A stretch of DNA of 24,360 bases from DAOTVD01 sp034437075 (GTDB lineage: Bacteria; Chloroflexota; Anaerolineae; Aggregatilineales; J027). The number at the start of each line of letters is the position of its first letter. The stretch's first letter is position 1. Position numbers and translations under genes: made by a program. The notes below the pieces were generated by a model, which worked only from the letters and a program-made list of their open reading frames with translations, made no database searches and was not told where the DNA came from. This document shows positions 1-6,698 of the stretch, one piece after another. The stretch is taken from assembly GCA_034437075.1 (NCBI GenBank), contig DAOTVD010000206.1, positions 1-24,360 of the forward strand. The letters are read 5' to 3'.

Positions 1-483
1 TGGGGGCGGGCTCGCGGATGCGTTGGTGTTATTCAAGCCCATGCCATTTAGCCAATCATCGTATTGCTGTTCGCTGGGCATCTCTACATTTTGGCCGCTG
101 CCATGCACCGAGGGGCCTGTGCGCTCCCAATCGACACTACTCCCAGAACCTGTATCGGCTGGGCTAAAGGGGTTAGCCTCAAACCCCGTGCCCGCCAAAG
201 GATTGCTCTGAGCCGGAGCGGATGCGCCCGATTTGCCTAGCTTCTGGTTGATGACCGCCAAGCCCTTCTGGGCGCGTTCATTGTTGGGGTTGATAGACAG
301 CACATTTTCCAGGCAGATTTGCTGTTCTTCTAGCGAGTCTACAACCGCGCTCATCCACATCCAGGCTTGTTCGTTGTGCTCGTCCATGTCCACGGCCTTG
401 AGCAAAAGCTCTTTCGCGGTGGCTTTTTGATTGGCCTTATAAGCTTGGACAGCCTGTTTTACGAGACCTTTGGCATCTGGCAT
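1..483 (-). CDS. TPR-repeat protein, C-terminus cut by window edge
   Basis: The frame is open from an ATG at 483 to the window edge (161 codons seen, stop not reached). The N-terminal 80 residues are helical and read as tetratricopeptide repeats: a segment with KANQKATAKELLLKAVDMD, then EQAWMWMSAVVDSLEEQQICLENVLSINPNNERAQKGL, which has the usual A/W/L/P spacing of two TPR units. From about residue 85 the chain becomes low-complexity, rich in Ser, Asn, Pro and Gly, as in proteins where a TPR head is tethered by a linker to a second domain lying outside the window. A good ribosome site (GAGGAG, 9 bases ahead) supports the start. It lies 38 bases downstream of the polyphosphate kinase gene on the same strand and could be co-transcribed. 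TPR units bind other proteins; no specific partner can be named. Confidence 0.75.
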   Translation of the reverse strand, partial: MPDAKGLVKQAVQAYKANQKATAKELLLKAVDMDEHNEQAWMWMSAVVDSLEEQQICLENVLSINPNNERAQKGLAVINQKLGKSGASAPAQSNPLAGTGFEANPFSPADTGSGSSVDWERTGPSVHGSGQNVEMPSEQQYDDWLNGMGLNNTNASASPPP

Positions 484-521
484 GCTTCGTCACTCCTCGG
501 TATGGTCTGGGTGGGGGGGGC

Positions 522-2666
522 CTACAGCGGACTGCGCGTTTGCTCAATAAACCAGTTCTGGCTATCGAAAGGTTGCGCACCAGGGGCCGGTTGGCGCCGG
601 ATGTACGTGCCATCGGGCTGGAGCACCCGCGCCTTAACGGTGTCTTCTAGCTGCTTTTGCAGCAAGACATCCCGAATTTCGATTTTCAACGCATTGGATT
701 CTACCGGAAAGACCGTTTCCACTCGGCGATCCAGATTACGCGGCATCAGGTCTGCACTGCCCATGTAGATTTCTTCTTGGCCGCCATTGCAGAAATAAAA
801 AATGCGCGCATGTTCCAAGAAACGGCCCACAATGCTGATGACCTCAATATTTTCGCTGATGCGCGGCAAGCCAGGCCGTAAGCAACACATCCCCCGTATG
901 ATGAGCTTGATCTCTACGCCAGCCATTGAGGCTTCGTATAACTTGCGGATCATTTTGGCGTCCACCAGCGAATTCATTTTGAATATCAGTTTAGCTTTAC
1001 GCCCGGCCCGGGCGTGGTCCATTTCGCGCATGATGAGGTCGCTAATCGCGCCGCGCAGATGTTCGGGCGCTACAAGCAGCTTATCGTATTGTGTCGCTGG
1101 GCCGAATCCGGTCAGGCGATTGAAGAGTTGGCTAGCGTCGTCGGCCAGGTCTTCGCGGCAGGTGAGCATGGCCGTGTCGGTATAGATGCGCGTGGTCGTC
1201 ACATTGTAATTGCCCGTGCTCAGGTGAATATAGCGCCGTAAGCCGTCGCTTTCGCGCCGTACAATGAGCGCGACTTTCGAATGCGTCTTCAACCCCTGAA
1301 ACCCGTAAATGACATGCAAGCCTTCGGCTTCTAGCGCGCGCGCCCAGCCGATGTTGTTTTCTTCGTCAAAGCGTGCTTTGAGTTCCACCAAAGCCGCGAC
1401 TTGCTTGCCATTGGCCCGTGCTTCTAGCAAAGCGTCAATAATGGGCGAATTGCTGCCCATGCGATAGAGCGTAATTTTGATGGCCAACACTTGGGGATCG
1501 TGTGCGGCGGCCTCGATGAACTCCACTACAGGTTGAAACGAGTCATACGGATGGTAAAACAGAACGTCGTGGTTACGTACCACGGCGAAATAATCCATCC
1601 CCTGGGTGAATTGGCGAGGCCGCCTAGGGACAAAAGGGGCGTATTTCAAGCCTGGCGCGTCAGCTTGGGCATAAAAGCCAAAAAGGTCGCTCATCCCCAA
1701 AGGTGATTGGATTTCGTAGACGGAGGCTTTCGAAATCTTCAGATGCTCGACCAATTGATGGCGCAGTCTGTCGGGCATAGCGCTATCGACCGTCAGGCGC
1801 GTAACGCTGCCGAAACGGCGCATTTGGATACCGGACTCAATCGTTTCGAGTAAGTCGGAGGCTTCTTCCTCTGCAATGTCGATGTCTGCATCGCGCGTGA
1901 CCCGAAACGGATAGCTTTCCATGATGGCCATGCCGGGAAAGAGCAATTCAAGATTGGCAGCGATGATGTCTTCCAGATACAAGAATGTGTTTTCGACGCC
2001 GGTAAAGTCGCGGTCGAAGTGTTCCATAATGGTGCGCAAGGTGACGACACGCGGCAAGACGCCGGTGGGCACTTTGACGCGCGCAAAGCGTTCTTCGCCT
2101 TCAGCGGTAGCAAGCAACACGGCCAGATTCAAGCTGAGGTTAGAGATAAACGGAAATGGCCGCCCGGGGTCTACGCCCAGGGGCGTTAGCACCGGAAAAA
2201 TCTGTTGCAAAAAGTATTTGTTCACGGCGCGGCGTTGCTTGGCGCTCAGGTCGGCCACCGTCACGATGCGTATGCCATGTTGTTCAAGCTGGGGCAACAA
2301 TTCTTCAACGTAGCATTGGCGTTGCTGGCGCAGCATGCCCAGCGCCATTTCGCGCACAGCGTCAAGCTGTTCTTGGGGGGTCATACCATCTGGTGTGGCG
2401 TCAAAAACACCCGCCTGAAGCTGTTTCCACAGCCCCGCGACACGGGTCATGAACACTTCATCCAGGTTATTGGACACAATAGCCAGGAATTTCACCCGCT
2501 CTAAAAGCGGCACGTTGGGGTCTAGGGCTTCTTCCAGAACCCGCCCATGAAAACGCAACAAGCTGATTTCGCGGTTGATGTAATACTGCGCTTGGCTCAG
2601 GTCTAGCGCTTGTGTATCAGGCTGTGTTGTTTTTAGGGCCGCTGTTGTCTCTGTTGCATCGGCCAT
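522..2666 (-). CDS. ppk1: Polyphosphate kinase 1
   Basis: Reversibly transfers the gamma-phosphate of ATP to inorganic polyphosphate, building the energy and phosphate store. At 714 residues it has the normal PPK1 length, with the N domain (about 25-130), head domain (135-335), and the two phospholipase-D-like C1 and C2 domains (340-520 and 525-700). Diagnostic motifs are the start of the N domain (YINREISLLRFHGRVLEEA), the C1 arginine motif YRMGSNSPII, KTHSKVALI, and HLSTGNYN, whose His at about residue 481 is the expected phosphohistidine. C2 has GSADLMPRNLDRRVE. A strong ribosome site (AAAGGAGA) stands 7 bases before the ATG. The gene is divergent from the small acidic gene at 2803; no phosphatase (ppx) or phosphate regulator lies in the window. 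Identification is secure. Confidence 0.97.
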   Translation of the reverse strand: MADATETTAALKTTQPDTQALDLSQAQYYINREISLLRFHGRVLEEALDPNVPLLERVKFLAIVSNNLDEVFMTRVAGLWKQLQAGVFDATPDGMTPQEQLDAVREMALGMLRQQRQCYVEELLPQLEQHGIRIVTVADLSAKQRRAVNKYFLQQIFPVLTPLGVDPGRPFPFISNLSLNLAVLLATAEGEERFARVKVPTGVLPRVVTLRTIMEHFDRDFTGVENTFLYLEDIIAANLELLFPGMAIMESYPFRVTRDADIDIAEEEASDLLETIESGIQMRRFGSVTRLTVDSAMPDRLRHQLVEHLKISKASVYEIQSPLGMSDLFGFYAQADAPGLKYAPFVPRRPRQFTQGMDYFAVVRNHDVLFYHPYDSFQPVVEFIEAAAHDPQVLAIKITLYRMGSNSPIIDALLEARANGKQVAALVELKARFDEENNIGWARALEAEGLHVIYGFQGLKTHSKVALIVRRESDGLRRYIHLSTGNYNVTTTRIYTDTAMLTCREDLADDASQLFNRLTGFGPATQYDKLLVAPEHLRGAISDLIMREMDHARAGRKAKLIFKMNSLVDAKMIRKLYEASMAGVEIKLIIRGMCCLRPGLPRISENIEVISIVGRFLEHARIFYFCNGGQEEIYMGSADLMPRNLDRRVETVFPVESNALKIEIRDVLLQKQLEDTVKARVLQPDGTYIRRQPAPGAQPFDSQNWFIEQTRSPL

Positions 2667-2771
2667 GGGCTTCTCCTTTGAGTGCGTTCATATGATGCCC
2701 CCTATTCTACAATAGCTTCACAATCAAAAAATAACAATAGACCCTGATGCTTTAGCCTAGCCCTTAAACGT

Positions 2772-2779
2772 GATACACT
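2772..2779 (+). promoter_or_regulatory. Extended -10 promoter for the small acidic gene
   Basis: TGATACACT (2771-2779) is an extended -10 (TGn followed by TACACT) about 24 bases ahead of the start codon at 2803. At 17 bases upstream there is only TTTAGC, a poor -35. A ribosome site AGGAGA (2790-2795) sits 7 bases before the ATG, so the predicted leader is very short. Confidence 0.5.
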
Positions 2780-2802
2780 GAGCATGTTCAGGAGAGACAT
2801 GA

Positions 2803-3147
2803 ATGCCAAACAAGGGTCATAAACTCGAATGGTTAGAAGAATTCGAACGGCTTGCCGAAGAAGTTCTCGGCCAACAGGAAACCTCCGCCTATGATCAGAT
2901 TTACCCCATAATCAAAGCCTGGTACGAAGAAACCCTGAATACAGACTTCCCTGATTCGCGTGAAGCGGTGATGGAGGCTGTGGCGTGCTTAACGTCGGAG
3001 GTTTTTGCCGATATGCCCGATAGCATATTTGATGCACTTGCCGATACTGCCGATGAAGAAGAAGTGGCCATCTGGCTGTTCGAAGTCCTGATGTTGGGAC
3101 GCGCTTTCGAACAAGCTTTGCGCAATGGCCGCCTGGATGATCTTTAA
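2803..3147 (+). CDS. Small acidic helical protein, function unknown
   Basis: I do not recognise this 114-residue protein. It is strongly acidic, has no signal peptide or membrane segment, and appears all-helical with amphipathic stretches (EWLEEFERLAEEVLGQQ; EEEVAIWLFEVLMLGRAFEQAL). One Cys is present (in EAVACLTSE) and no catalytic motif is visible. It is convincing as a gene because it has its own extended -10 promoter, a well-spaced AGGAGA ribosome site and an intrinsic terminator 22 bases after the stop, making a complete single-gene transcription unit. It is divergent from ppk1 and convergent with the carbamoyltransferase operon. A helical adaptor or regulatory role is possible, but nothing in the sequence proves it. 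Confidence 0.75.
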   Translation: MPNKGHKLEWLEEFERLAEEVLGQQETSAYDQIYPIIKAWYEETLNTDFPDSREAVMEAVACLTSEVFADMPDSIFDALADTADEEEVAIWLFEVLMLGRAFEQALRNGRLDDL

Positions 3148-3168
3148 TCCACTAGAGATCAGGCCAGT

Positions 3169-3197
3169 AAAAATCCCGCTACAACGCGGGATTTTTT
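3169..3197. terminator. Bidirectional intrinsic terminator
   Basis: A perfect stem AAATCCCGC (3171-3179) / GCGGGATTT (3186-3194) with loop TACAAC is flanked by an A run on the left and a T run on the right. It therefore works as an intrinsic terminator in both directions, ending the plus-strand gene at 3147 and the minus-strand operon whose last gene ends at 3234. Confidence 0.9.
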
Positions 3198-3233
3198 GCG
3201 TTTCATTTTGATAGAGCCGGCCTGCCAAGCGAG

Positions 3234-3581
3234 CTAATCAAGTTCGCGCACGGGCTGGGGTTGGATGTCCTCGGGTTTCACGCGGCTCTCGAACAGGGCG
3301 TGTAAAAACAAAAATGCATAGGTGCCAAATGAAAAGAGCAACCCCGTCGCGACGATGCGCGGGAAGGTCAACCGCGCTAACAAGGCGATAATCACCAAGG
3401 GGATGACTGCCGAAATTCCGGAAGCCCCCAAAAAATGAAACAGGTGCGCAAACGGGCCACCATACACCGGTTGGCGCTTTAATGATTCGCGCGTCATGAA
3501 TATCCCAAAGAACATCCCCACGGCAAAGCCGATCAGGATTACCCATATCCAACGTTCGTCTTGAGACAAATCAGTTAACAT
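3234..3581 (-). CDS. Small multi-pass membrane protein of the carbamoyltransferase operon
   Basis: A 115-residue protein with three predicted membrane segments (about 10-28, 53-68 and 74-95) and short charged ends. It is the last gene of the operon that starts at 5892, 60 bases after the DUF5989 gene, with an AAGGG ribosome site about 8 bases upstream of its ATG. I cannot assign it to a named family. By position it could be a divergent counterpart of the SxtJ-like membrane proteins that often travel with NodU-type carbamoyltransferases, but I see no motif that establishes this. The mRNA ends at the bidirectional terminator 37 bases downstream. Confidence 0.7.
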   Translation of the reverse strand: MLTDLSQDERWIWVILIGFAVGMFFGIFMTRESLKRQPVYGGPFAHLFHFLGASGISAVIPLVIIALLARLTFPRIVATGLLFSFGTYAFLFLHALFESRVKPEDIQPQPVRELD

Positions 3582-3641
3582 GCACTTGATCCCTTGTAGT
3601 GGGCGAGGGCTGGCCAGCCCCCGCCACGCGCGAAAAGATGT

Positions 3642-3866
3642 TTAGAACAGGGTATAAATCATGGGGCCAGCCGGGCCAGCGCTCGCGACGACGATAATTG
3701 CGGCAAAAAGCAATAGCGCGATCACCATCGGAATGAGCCACCACATTTTGGCTCGCCACAGAAACATGAGTAATTCGCCAGCTACGCCCAAACGCGAGAC
3801 GAAGTCGCTGGTTTTTTGGGCGATAAACCCCGGTTGTTTCTCCTGGGGGGTGTCTTGAGATGCCAT
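3642..3866 (-). CDS. DUF5989 family small membrane protein
   Basis: A 74-residue protein with a short polar N-terminus, an amphipathic stretch (GELLMFLWRAKMWWLIP), one membrane helix (about 48-62) and the ending GPMIYTLF. The layout FLWRxKxWWLxP, hydrophobic helix, and a terminal I/Y-T-L-F is what I recall for the DUF5989 family, which is repeatedly encoded beside NodU/CmcH carbamoyltransferases. It starts 20 bases after the carbamoyltransferase stop with a strong AAAGGAG site, so it is co-transcribed. Its function is unknown. It may anchor or regulate the carbamoyltransferase at the membrane, which is inference from neighbourhood only. Confidence 0.85.
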   Translation of the reverse strand: MASQDTPQEKQPGFIAQKTSDFVSRLGVAGELLMFLWRAKMWWLIPMVIALLLFAAIIVVASAGPAGPMIYTLF

Positions 3867-3886
3867 TTTTGGCGCTCCTTTGCGTG

Positions 3887-5668
3887 TTATTCCTTCTCCA
3901 CAAGATACGGGCCGATAGCCAGCGCGTCAATACCGCTTTCGCTGAAGGTGTTCCAGGCGTTTTCGGGTGTCGTGACCATCGGTTCGCCACGCAGATTAAA
4001 CGAGGTGTTTAAGGTAATCGGGACACCCGTTTTTTCGCCAAAGCGCCGGACGATCTCGTAATAGCGATAATTCGCTTCTGCGGTGATGGTCTGTAAGCGC
4101 CCTGTGCCGCCTTCGTGGGTCGTGGCGGGGGCAACATCTAGCTTGTCTTCGCGTACGGGTGTGACCATCAGCATAAAACGTGGCGGATATAAATCCGATA
4201 TATCGGGCAAGTGGAAGTATTCTGCCGCATGTTCGGCCAAAACAACAGGGGCAAAAGGTCGGAAGGGTTCACGGAATTTGATCTTGACGTTAACAACCTC
4301 TTTCATTTCTTCGCGGCGCGGGTCGGCCATGATACTACGATTGCCCAGGGCGCGCGGCCCCCACTCGAAACGCCCCTGGTAAAAGCCGATCACCTTACCC
4401 TGGGTCATCAAATCTGCGATGCGGTCGAGCATATCATCGTCATTTTTGAAGGTCTGGTAGGCAATGCTTTTGCGCTCCAAAAACGTGCGAATGTCGTCTG
4501 GGCCATATTCCTTACCATAATACGTATGGGTCATCACGTAGCGGCGCGGTTGTTTGAGCACCATATGGTGCATCCATAGGGCCGCCCCCAGCGCGCCGCC
4601 ATCGTCCCCCGCCGCTGGTTGGATATACAGATTCTCGAACGGGGTTTCGGTTAGCAAGCGATAATTGGCCACGCTGTTCAGCGCCACACCGCCCGCCATC
4701 ACCAGATTTTTGTGCCCGGTGCGCGCGTGCAAATTGGTAGCGATCTTCAGCAGTGTATCTTCGGTAAAGCGCTGGATACTGGCCGCAATGTCCGCGTAAT
4801 ATTGGTTTTTTTCCATGTCGGCCTGGCTGGTGGCGCGTTCGGGGTTGGCCTTGGCCGTAAAGAATTCGCTTTCGGGCACGCGCGGCTCGCCAAAAATCTC
4901 CTCGAATTTGTCGTTAAAGGTGCGTGTGGGCGAATAATGAAACGAAAAGTATTCCATATTCAATAAGAAGCTACCATCCGAACGCACCGTGACGACTTTT
5001 TCAATCAAGTCTAAATATTTGGGCTCGCCATAAGGCGACATGCCCATGACTTTGTATTCACCATTGTTGACCTTGAAGCCCAAAAAGGCGGTAAATGCGG
5101 AATACAACAGCCCTAAAGAATGCGGATAGCGTTGCTCGGCAAAGAGGGTAATGTTGTTCTGATTGCCATCCTCGAAGCTGCCGCGTGCTTCGCCCAAGGT
5201 GGTGGTTGACCATTCACCCACGCCATCAATGGTTAGGATGGCGGCTTGGTCAAATGGCGAGGCAAAAAATGCGCTGGCGGCATGGGCCATATGATGATTA
5301 CAGAAGACGATTTTATTGGGCTGGATACCGACGCGATTCTGAATATGTGTCTTGATCCAGAGCTTGTCGTTCATCCAACCGATCATGGCTTCGCGCCAAA
5401 CGCCCGCACTACGCGGATAGGTGCCCAAGGCGTTAAGCAAAATACGCCCGAATTTATGTAAGGGCTTTTCGTAAAACACCACATAATCCAGGTCAGCGGC
5501 TTTCAGGTTGCCAGCCTCCAGACAATATTGAATGGCGCCATATGGAAAACCACTATCGTGCTTTTTACGAGAAAAGCGTTCTTCCATAGCCGCAGCAATT
5601 AACTCACCATCTTGTAAAAGCACGGCGGCGGAATCATGGTAGTAACAAGATAGACCAAGGATGTTCAT
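3887..5668 (-). CDS. NodU/CmcH-type O-carbamoyltransferase
   Basis: Transfers a carbamoyl group from carbamoyl phosphate to a hydroxyl of a sugar or other small molecule. At 593 residues it has the full family architecture: an N-terminal Kae1-like ASKHA domain (MNILGLSCYYHDSAAVLL start; metal-binding HHMAHA at residues 125-130; ILTIDGVGEWSTT; MAGGVALNSVANYRL; GDDGGALGAAL) and a C-terminal YrdC-like domain (FEWGPRALGNRSIMADPR, FRPFAPVV, LNTSFNLRGEPMV). All expected motifs are intact. Its ATG overlaps the stop of the preceding gene (TAATG), implying translational coupling, and GGAGG lies 8 bases upstream. No glycosyltransferase or antibiotic cluster surrounds it, so the acceptor cannot be named; an envelope glycan or glycolipid is a guess from its membrane-protein neighbours. 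Confidence 0.93.
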   Translation of the reverse strand: MNILGLSCYYHDSAAVLLQDGELIAAAMEERFSRKKHDSGFPYGAIQYCLEAGNLKAADLDYVVFYEKPLHKFGRILLNALGTYPRSAGVWREAMIGWMNDKLWIKTHIQNRVGIQPNKIVFCNHHMAHAASAFFASPFDQAAILTIDGVGEWSTTTLGEARGSFEDGNQNNITLFAEQRYPHSLGLLYSAFTAFLGFKVNNGEYKVMGMSPYGEPKYLDLIEKVVTVRSDGSFLLNMEYFSFHYSPTRTFNDKFEEIFGEPRVPESEFFTAKANPERATSQADMEKNQYYADIAASIQRFTEDTLLKIATNLHARTGHKNLVMAGGVALNSVANYRLLTETPFENLYIQPAAGDDGGALGAALWMHHMVLKQPRRYVMTHTYYGKEYGPDDIRTFLERKSIAYQTFKNDDDMLDRIADLMTQGKVIGFYQGRFEWGPRALGNRSIMADPRREEMKEVVNVKIKFREPFRPFAPVVLAEHAAEYFHLPDISDLYPPRFMLMVTPVREDKLDVAPATTHEGGTGRLQTITAEANYRYYEIVRRFGEKTGVPITLNTSFNLRGEPMVTTPENAWNTFSESGIDALAIGPYLVEKE

Positions 5669-5892
5669 TAACCTTGCCTCCGTGCATCTTCCAAAGAGTC
5701 GCTAAGCGGTTCGTGTTCTAACCAGCTTTGGGGCGGTTGTTTAAGCTGCAAGGGGTCTCCGAATAAGCGCGTCCCCACACCGAACGGCACCATAATGGTA
5801 AAGTAGAACAGCAGTGTGAAGGCTCGGCCCTGGAAATCTCCCAAGATGTTGCCCAACACTTTGTAGCGTTCCCAGGCAATTTTGAATAGCAT
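5668..5892 (-). CDS. Small hydrophobic protein heading the carbamoyltransferase operon
   Basis: A 74-residue protein with one membrane-spanning or hairpin segment (about 22-42: GRAFTLLFYFTIMVPFGVG), then TRLFGDPLQLK and a polar tail ending in SLEDARRQG. I recall short proteins with the same pattern (FQGR, LFYF, PFGxGxRLFxDPL) directly upstream of NodU-type carbamoyltransferases, but I know no name for the family. Its stop codon overlaps the carbamoyltransferase start by one base, so the two are translationally coupled. GGAG sits 5 bases before the ATG and a consensus promoter lies 28 bases upstream. Confidence 0.8.
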   Translation of the reverse strand: MLFKIAWERYKVLGNILGDFQGRAFTLLFYFTIMVPFGVGTRLFGDPLQLKQPPQSWLEHEPLSDSLEDARRQG

Positions 5893-5919
5893 AGCAACTC
5901 CGCGTATATGAACGGCTCG

Positions 5920-5947
5920 ATTATACTGCCCAACTTAGCGTGGTCAA
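5920..5947 (-). promoter_or_regulatory. Sigma-70 promoter of the carbamoyltransferase operon
   Basis: On the minus strand, TTGACC (complement of 5942-5947) is followed by a 16-base spacer and TATAAT (complement of 5920-5925), about 28 bases before the first start codon. This is the best two-box promoter in the window. Confidence 0.75.
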
Positions 5948-6000
5948 GGAAAAGTTAACGGTCTTCTGATGCTTGCCCCTATCGGGGGTTAAAGATATTT

Positions 6001-6009
6001 TGCTATAAT
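6001..6009 (+). promoter_or_regulatory. Extended -10 promoter of ssrA
   Basis: TGCTATAAT is a perfect extended -10, 13 bases before the mature 5' end of the tmRNA. There is no good -35 at the usual distance. A short palindrome CCCC-TATC-GGGG (5976-5987) occupies the place where it would be. The extended -10 probably compensates. Confidence 0.7.
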
Positions 6010-6022
6010 GAGGTTCATTCAG

Positions 6023-6413
6023 GGGGGTGACACGGTTTCGACGGGGATGTCAGGCCGTAAGTGGCAAGCCGAGGTGCTCTTCCCTCGTAAATCCAGAGCA
6101 CACAAATAGTTGCCAACGGTAACAACAACTACGCTTTCGCAGCTGCTGCGTAACCCAGCAAGCGGAAAGTAGGTTAGCCTAAAGCGCTAACCCGTCCGTC
6201 CTCACCCTGCCCGGTGGGGGAGCCAGACGGGCGACACCAAAGCCGGGCTAGGCCCTCTGACGCCGATACAGAGCCGCCGAAATCGCATCGGCTAGTCGCA
6301 GGTCGTACCCAGTCTGTCGGGGCTTCTGCGGCGAACGTGAAATAGACAGACTAAGCTTGTAGAGGCTTATAGGTCGGCGTCTTCGGACGCGGGTTCGACT
6401 CCCGCCACCTCCA
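6023..6413 (+). ncRNA. ssrA: Transfer-messenger RNA (tmRNA)
   Basis: Rescues stalled ribosomes together with SmpB: alanylated tmRNA enters the A site, then its internal reading frame tags the nascent chain for degradation. The 5' end GGGGGTGACACGGTTTCGAC and the 3' end with the T-arm GCGGG-TTCGACT-CCCGC are hallmarks. The acceptor stem pairs 6023-6029 (GGGGGTG) with 6406-6412 (CACCTCC, one G-U pair). The discriminator is A6413. CCA is not encoded (the next bases are CTT) and must be added. The total of 391 nt is normal for a one-piece tmRNA, with the tag frame at 6112-6153 and pseudoknot-forming GC-rich segments after it. A tRNA-Arg gene follows 84 bases downstream. Confidence 0.96.
6112..6153 (+). 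other. tmRNA proteolysis tag reading frame
   Basis: After AAATAGTT, the resume codon GCC opens a 13-codon frame ending in TAA: ANGNNNYAFAAAA. The start A-N and an all-alanine end recognised by ClpXP-type proteases fit a degradation tag. The four terminal alanines differ from the common ALAA ending. The charged tRNA-like Ala is added in front of this peptide. Confidence 0.85.
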
Positions 6414-6497
6414 CTTTTGCCGTTTGTCCTCCTCGAATAGTCGTGCAGGCTTCGGGCTTGCCAGGCGCAATTGCTCTCGCTACACTGAACAAAGCTA

Positions 6498-6570
6498 GCC
6501 CCCGTAGCTCAGGGGATAGAGCGTCGGTTTCCTAAACCGAGCGTCGGGAGTTCGAGTCTCTCCGGGGGCA
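6498..6570 (+). tRNA. tRNA-Arg (anticodon CCT)
   Basis: A 73-nt cloverleaf: acceptor GCCCCCG (6498-6504) pairs perfectly with CGGGGGC (6563-6569), D arm GCTC/GAGC, anticodon stem TCGGT/ACCGA around loop TTCCTAA (anticodon CCT, reads AGG), and T arm GGGAG-TTCGAGT-CTCTC. Discriminator A6570; the CCA end is not encoded in register. A T-rich stretch (6581-6597) follows and may terminate the transcript. Confidence 0.95.
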
Positions 6571-6593
6571 ACCACCTATCCCTTTTTCTCTTT

Positions 6594-6622
6594 TTGTATA
6601 AATCTCATTGCAATAGCATAAT
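6594..6622 (+). promoter_or_regulatory. Promoter for the FHA-ABC gene
   Basis: TTGTAT (6594-6599) and CATAAT (6617-6622) are separated by exactly 17 bases, placing the transcription start near 6629 and giving a leader of about 70 nt before the ATG at 6699. The -35 is weak (3 of 6 bases), the -10 is good (5 of 6). Confidence 0.5.
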
Positions 6623-6626
6623 AGAA

Positions 6627-6642
6627 CATCGTGGTGACGATG
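6627..6642 (+). repeat. Inverted repeat at the predicted transcription start
   Basis: CATCGT-GGTG-ACGATG is a perfect 6-bp inverted repeat that covers the predicted +1 of the FHA-ABC transporter gene. Its place suggests either an operator or a 5' mRNA hairpin; the sequence alone cannot tell which. Confidence 0.45.
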
Positions 6643-6698
6643 CACTACAGCAGGCGTATCTAAGCGTCATGCTTGGCAGATAGCAATGGAGATGAGGA

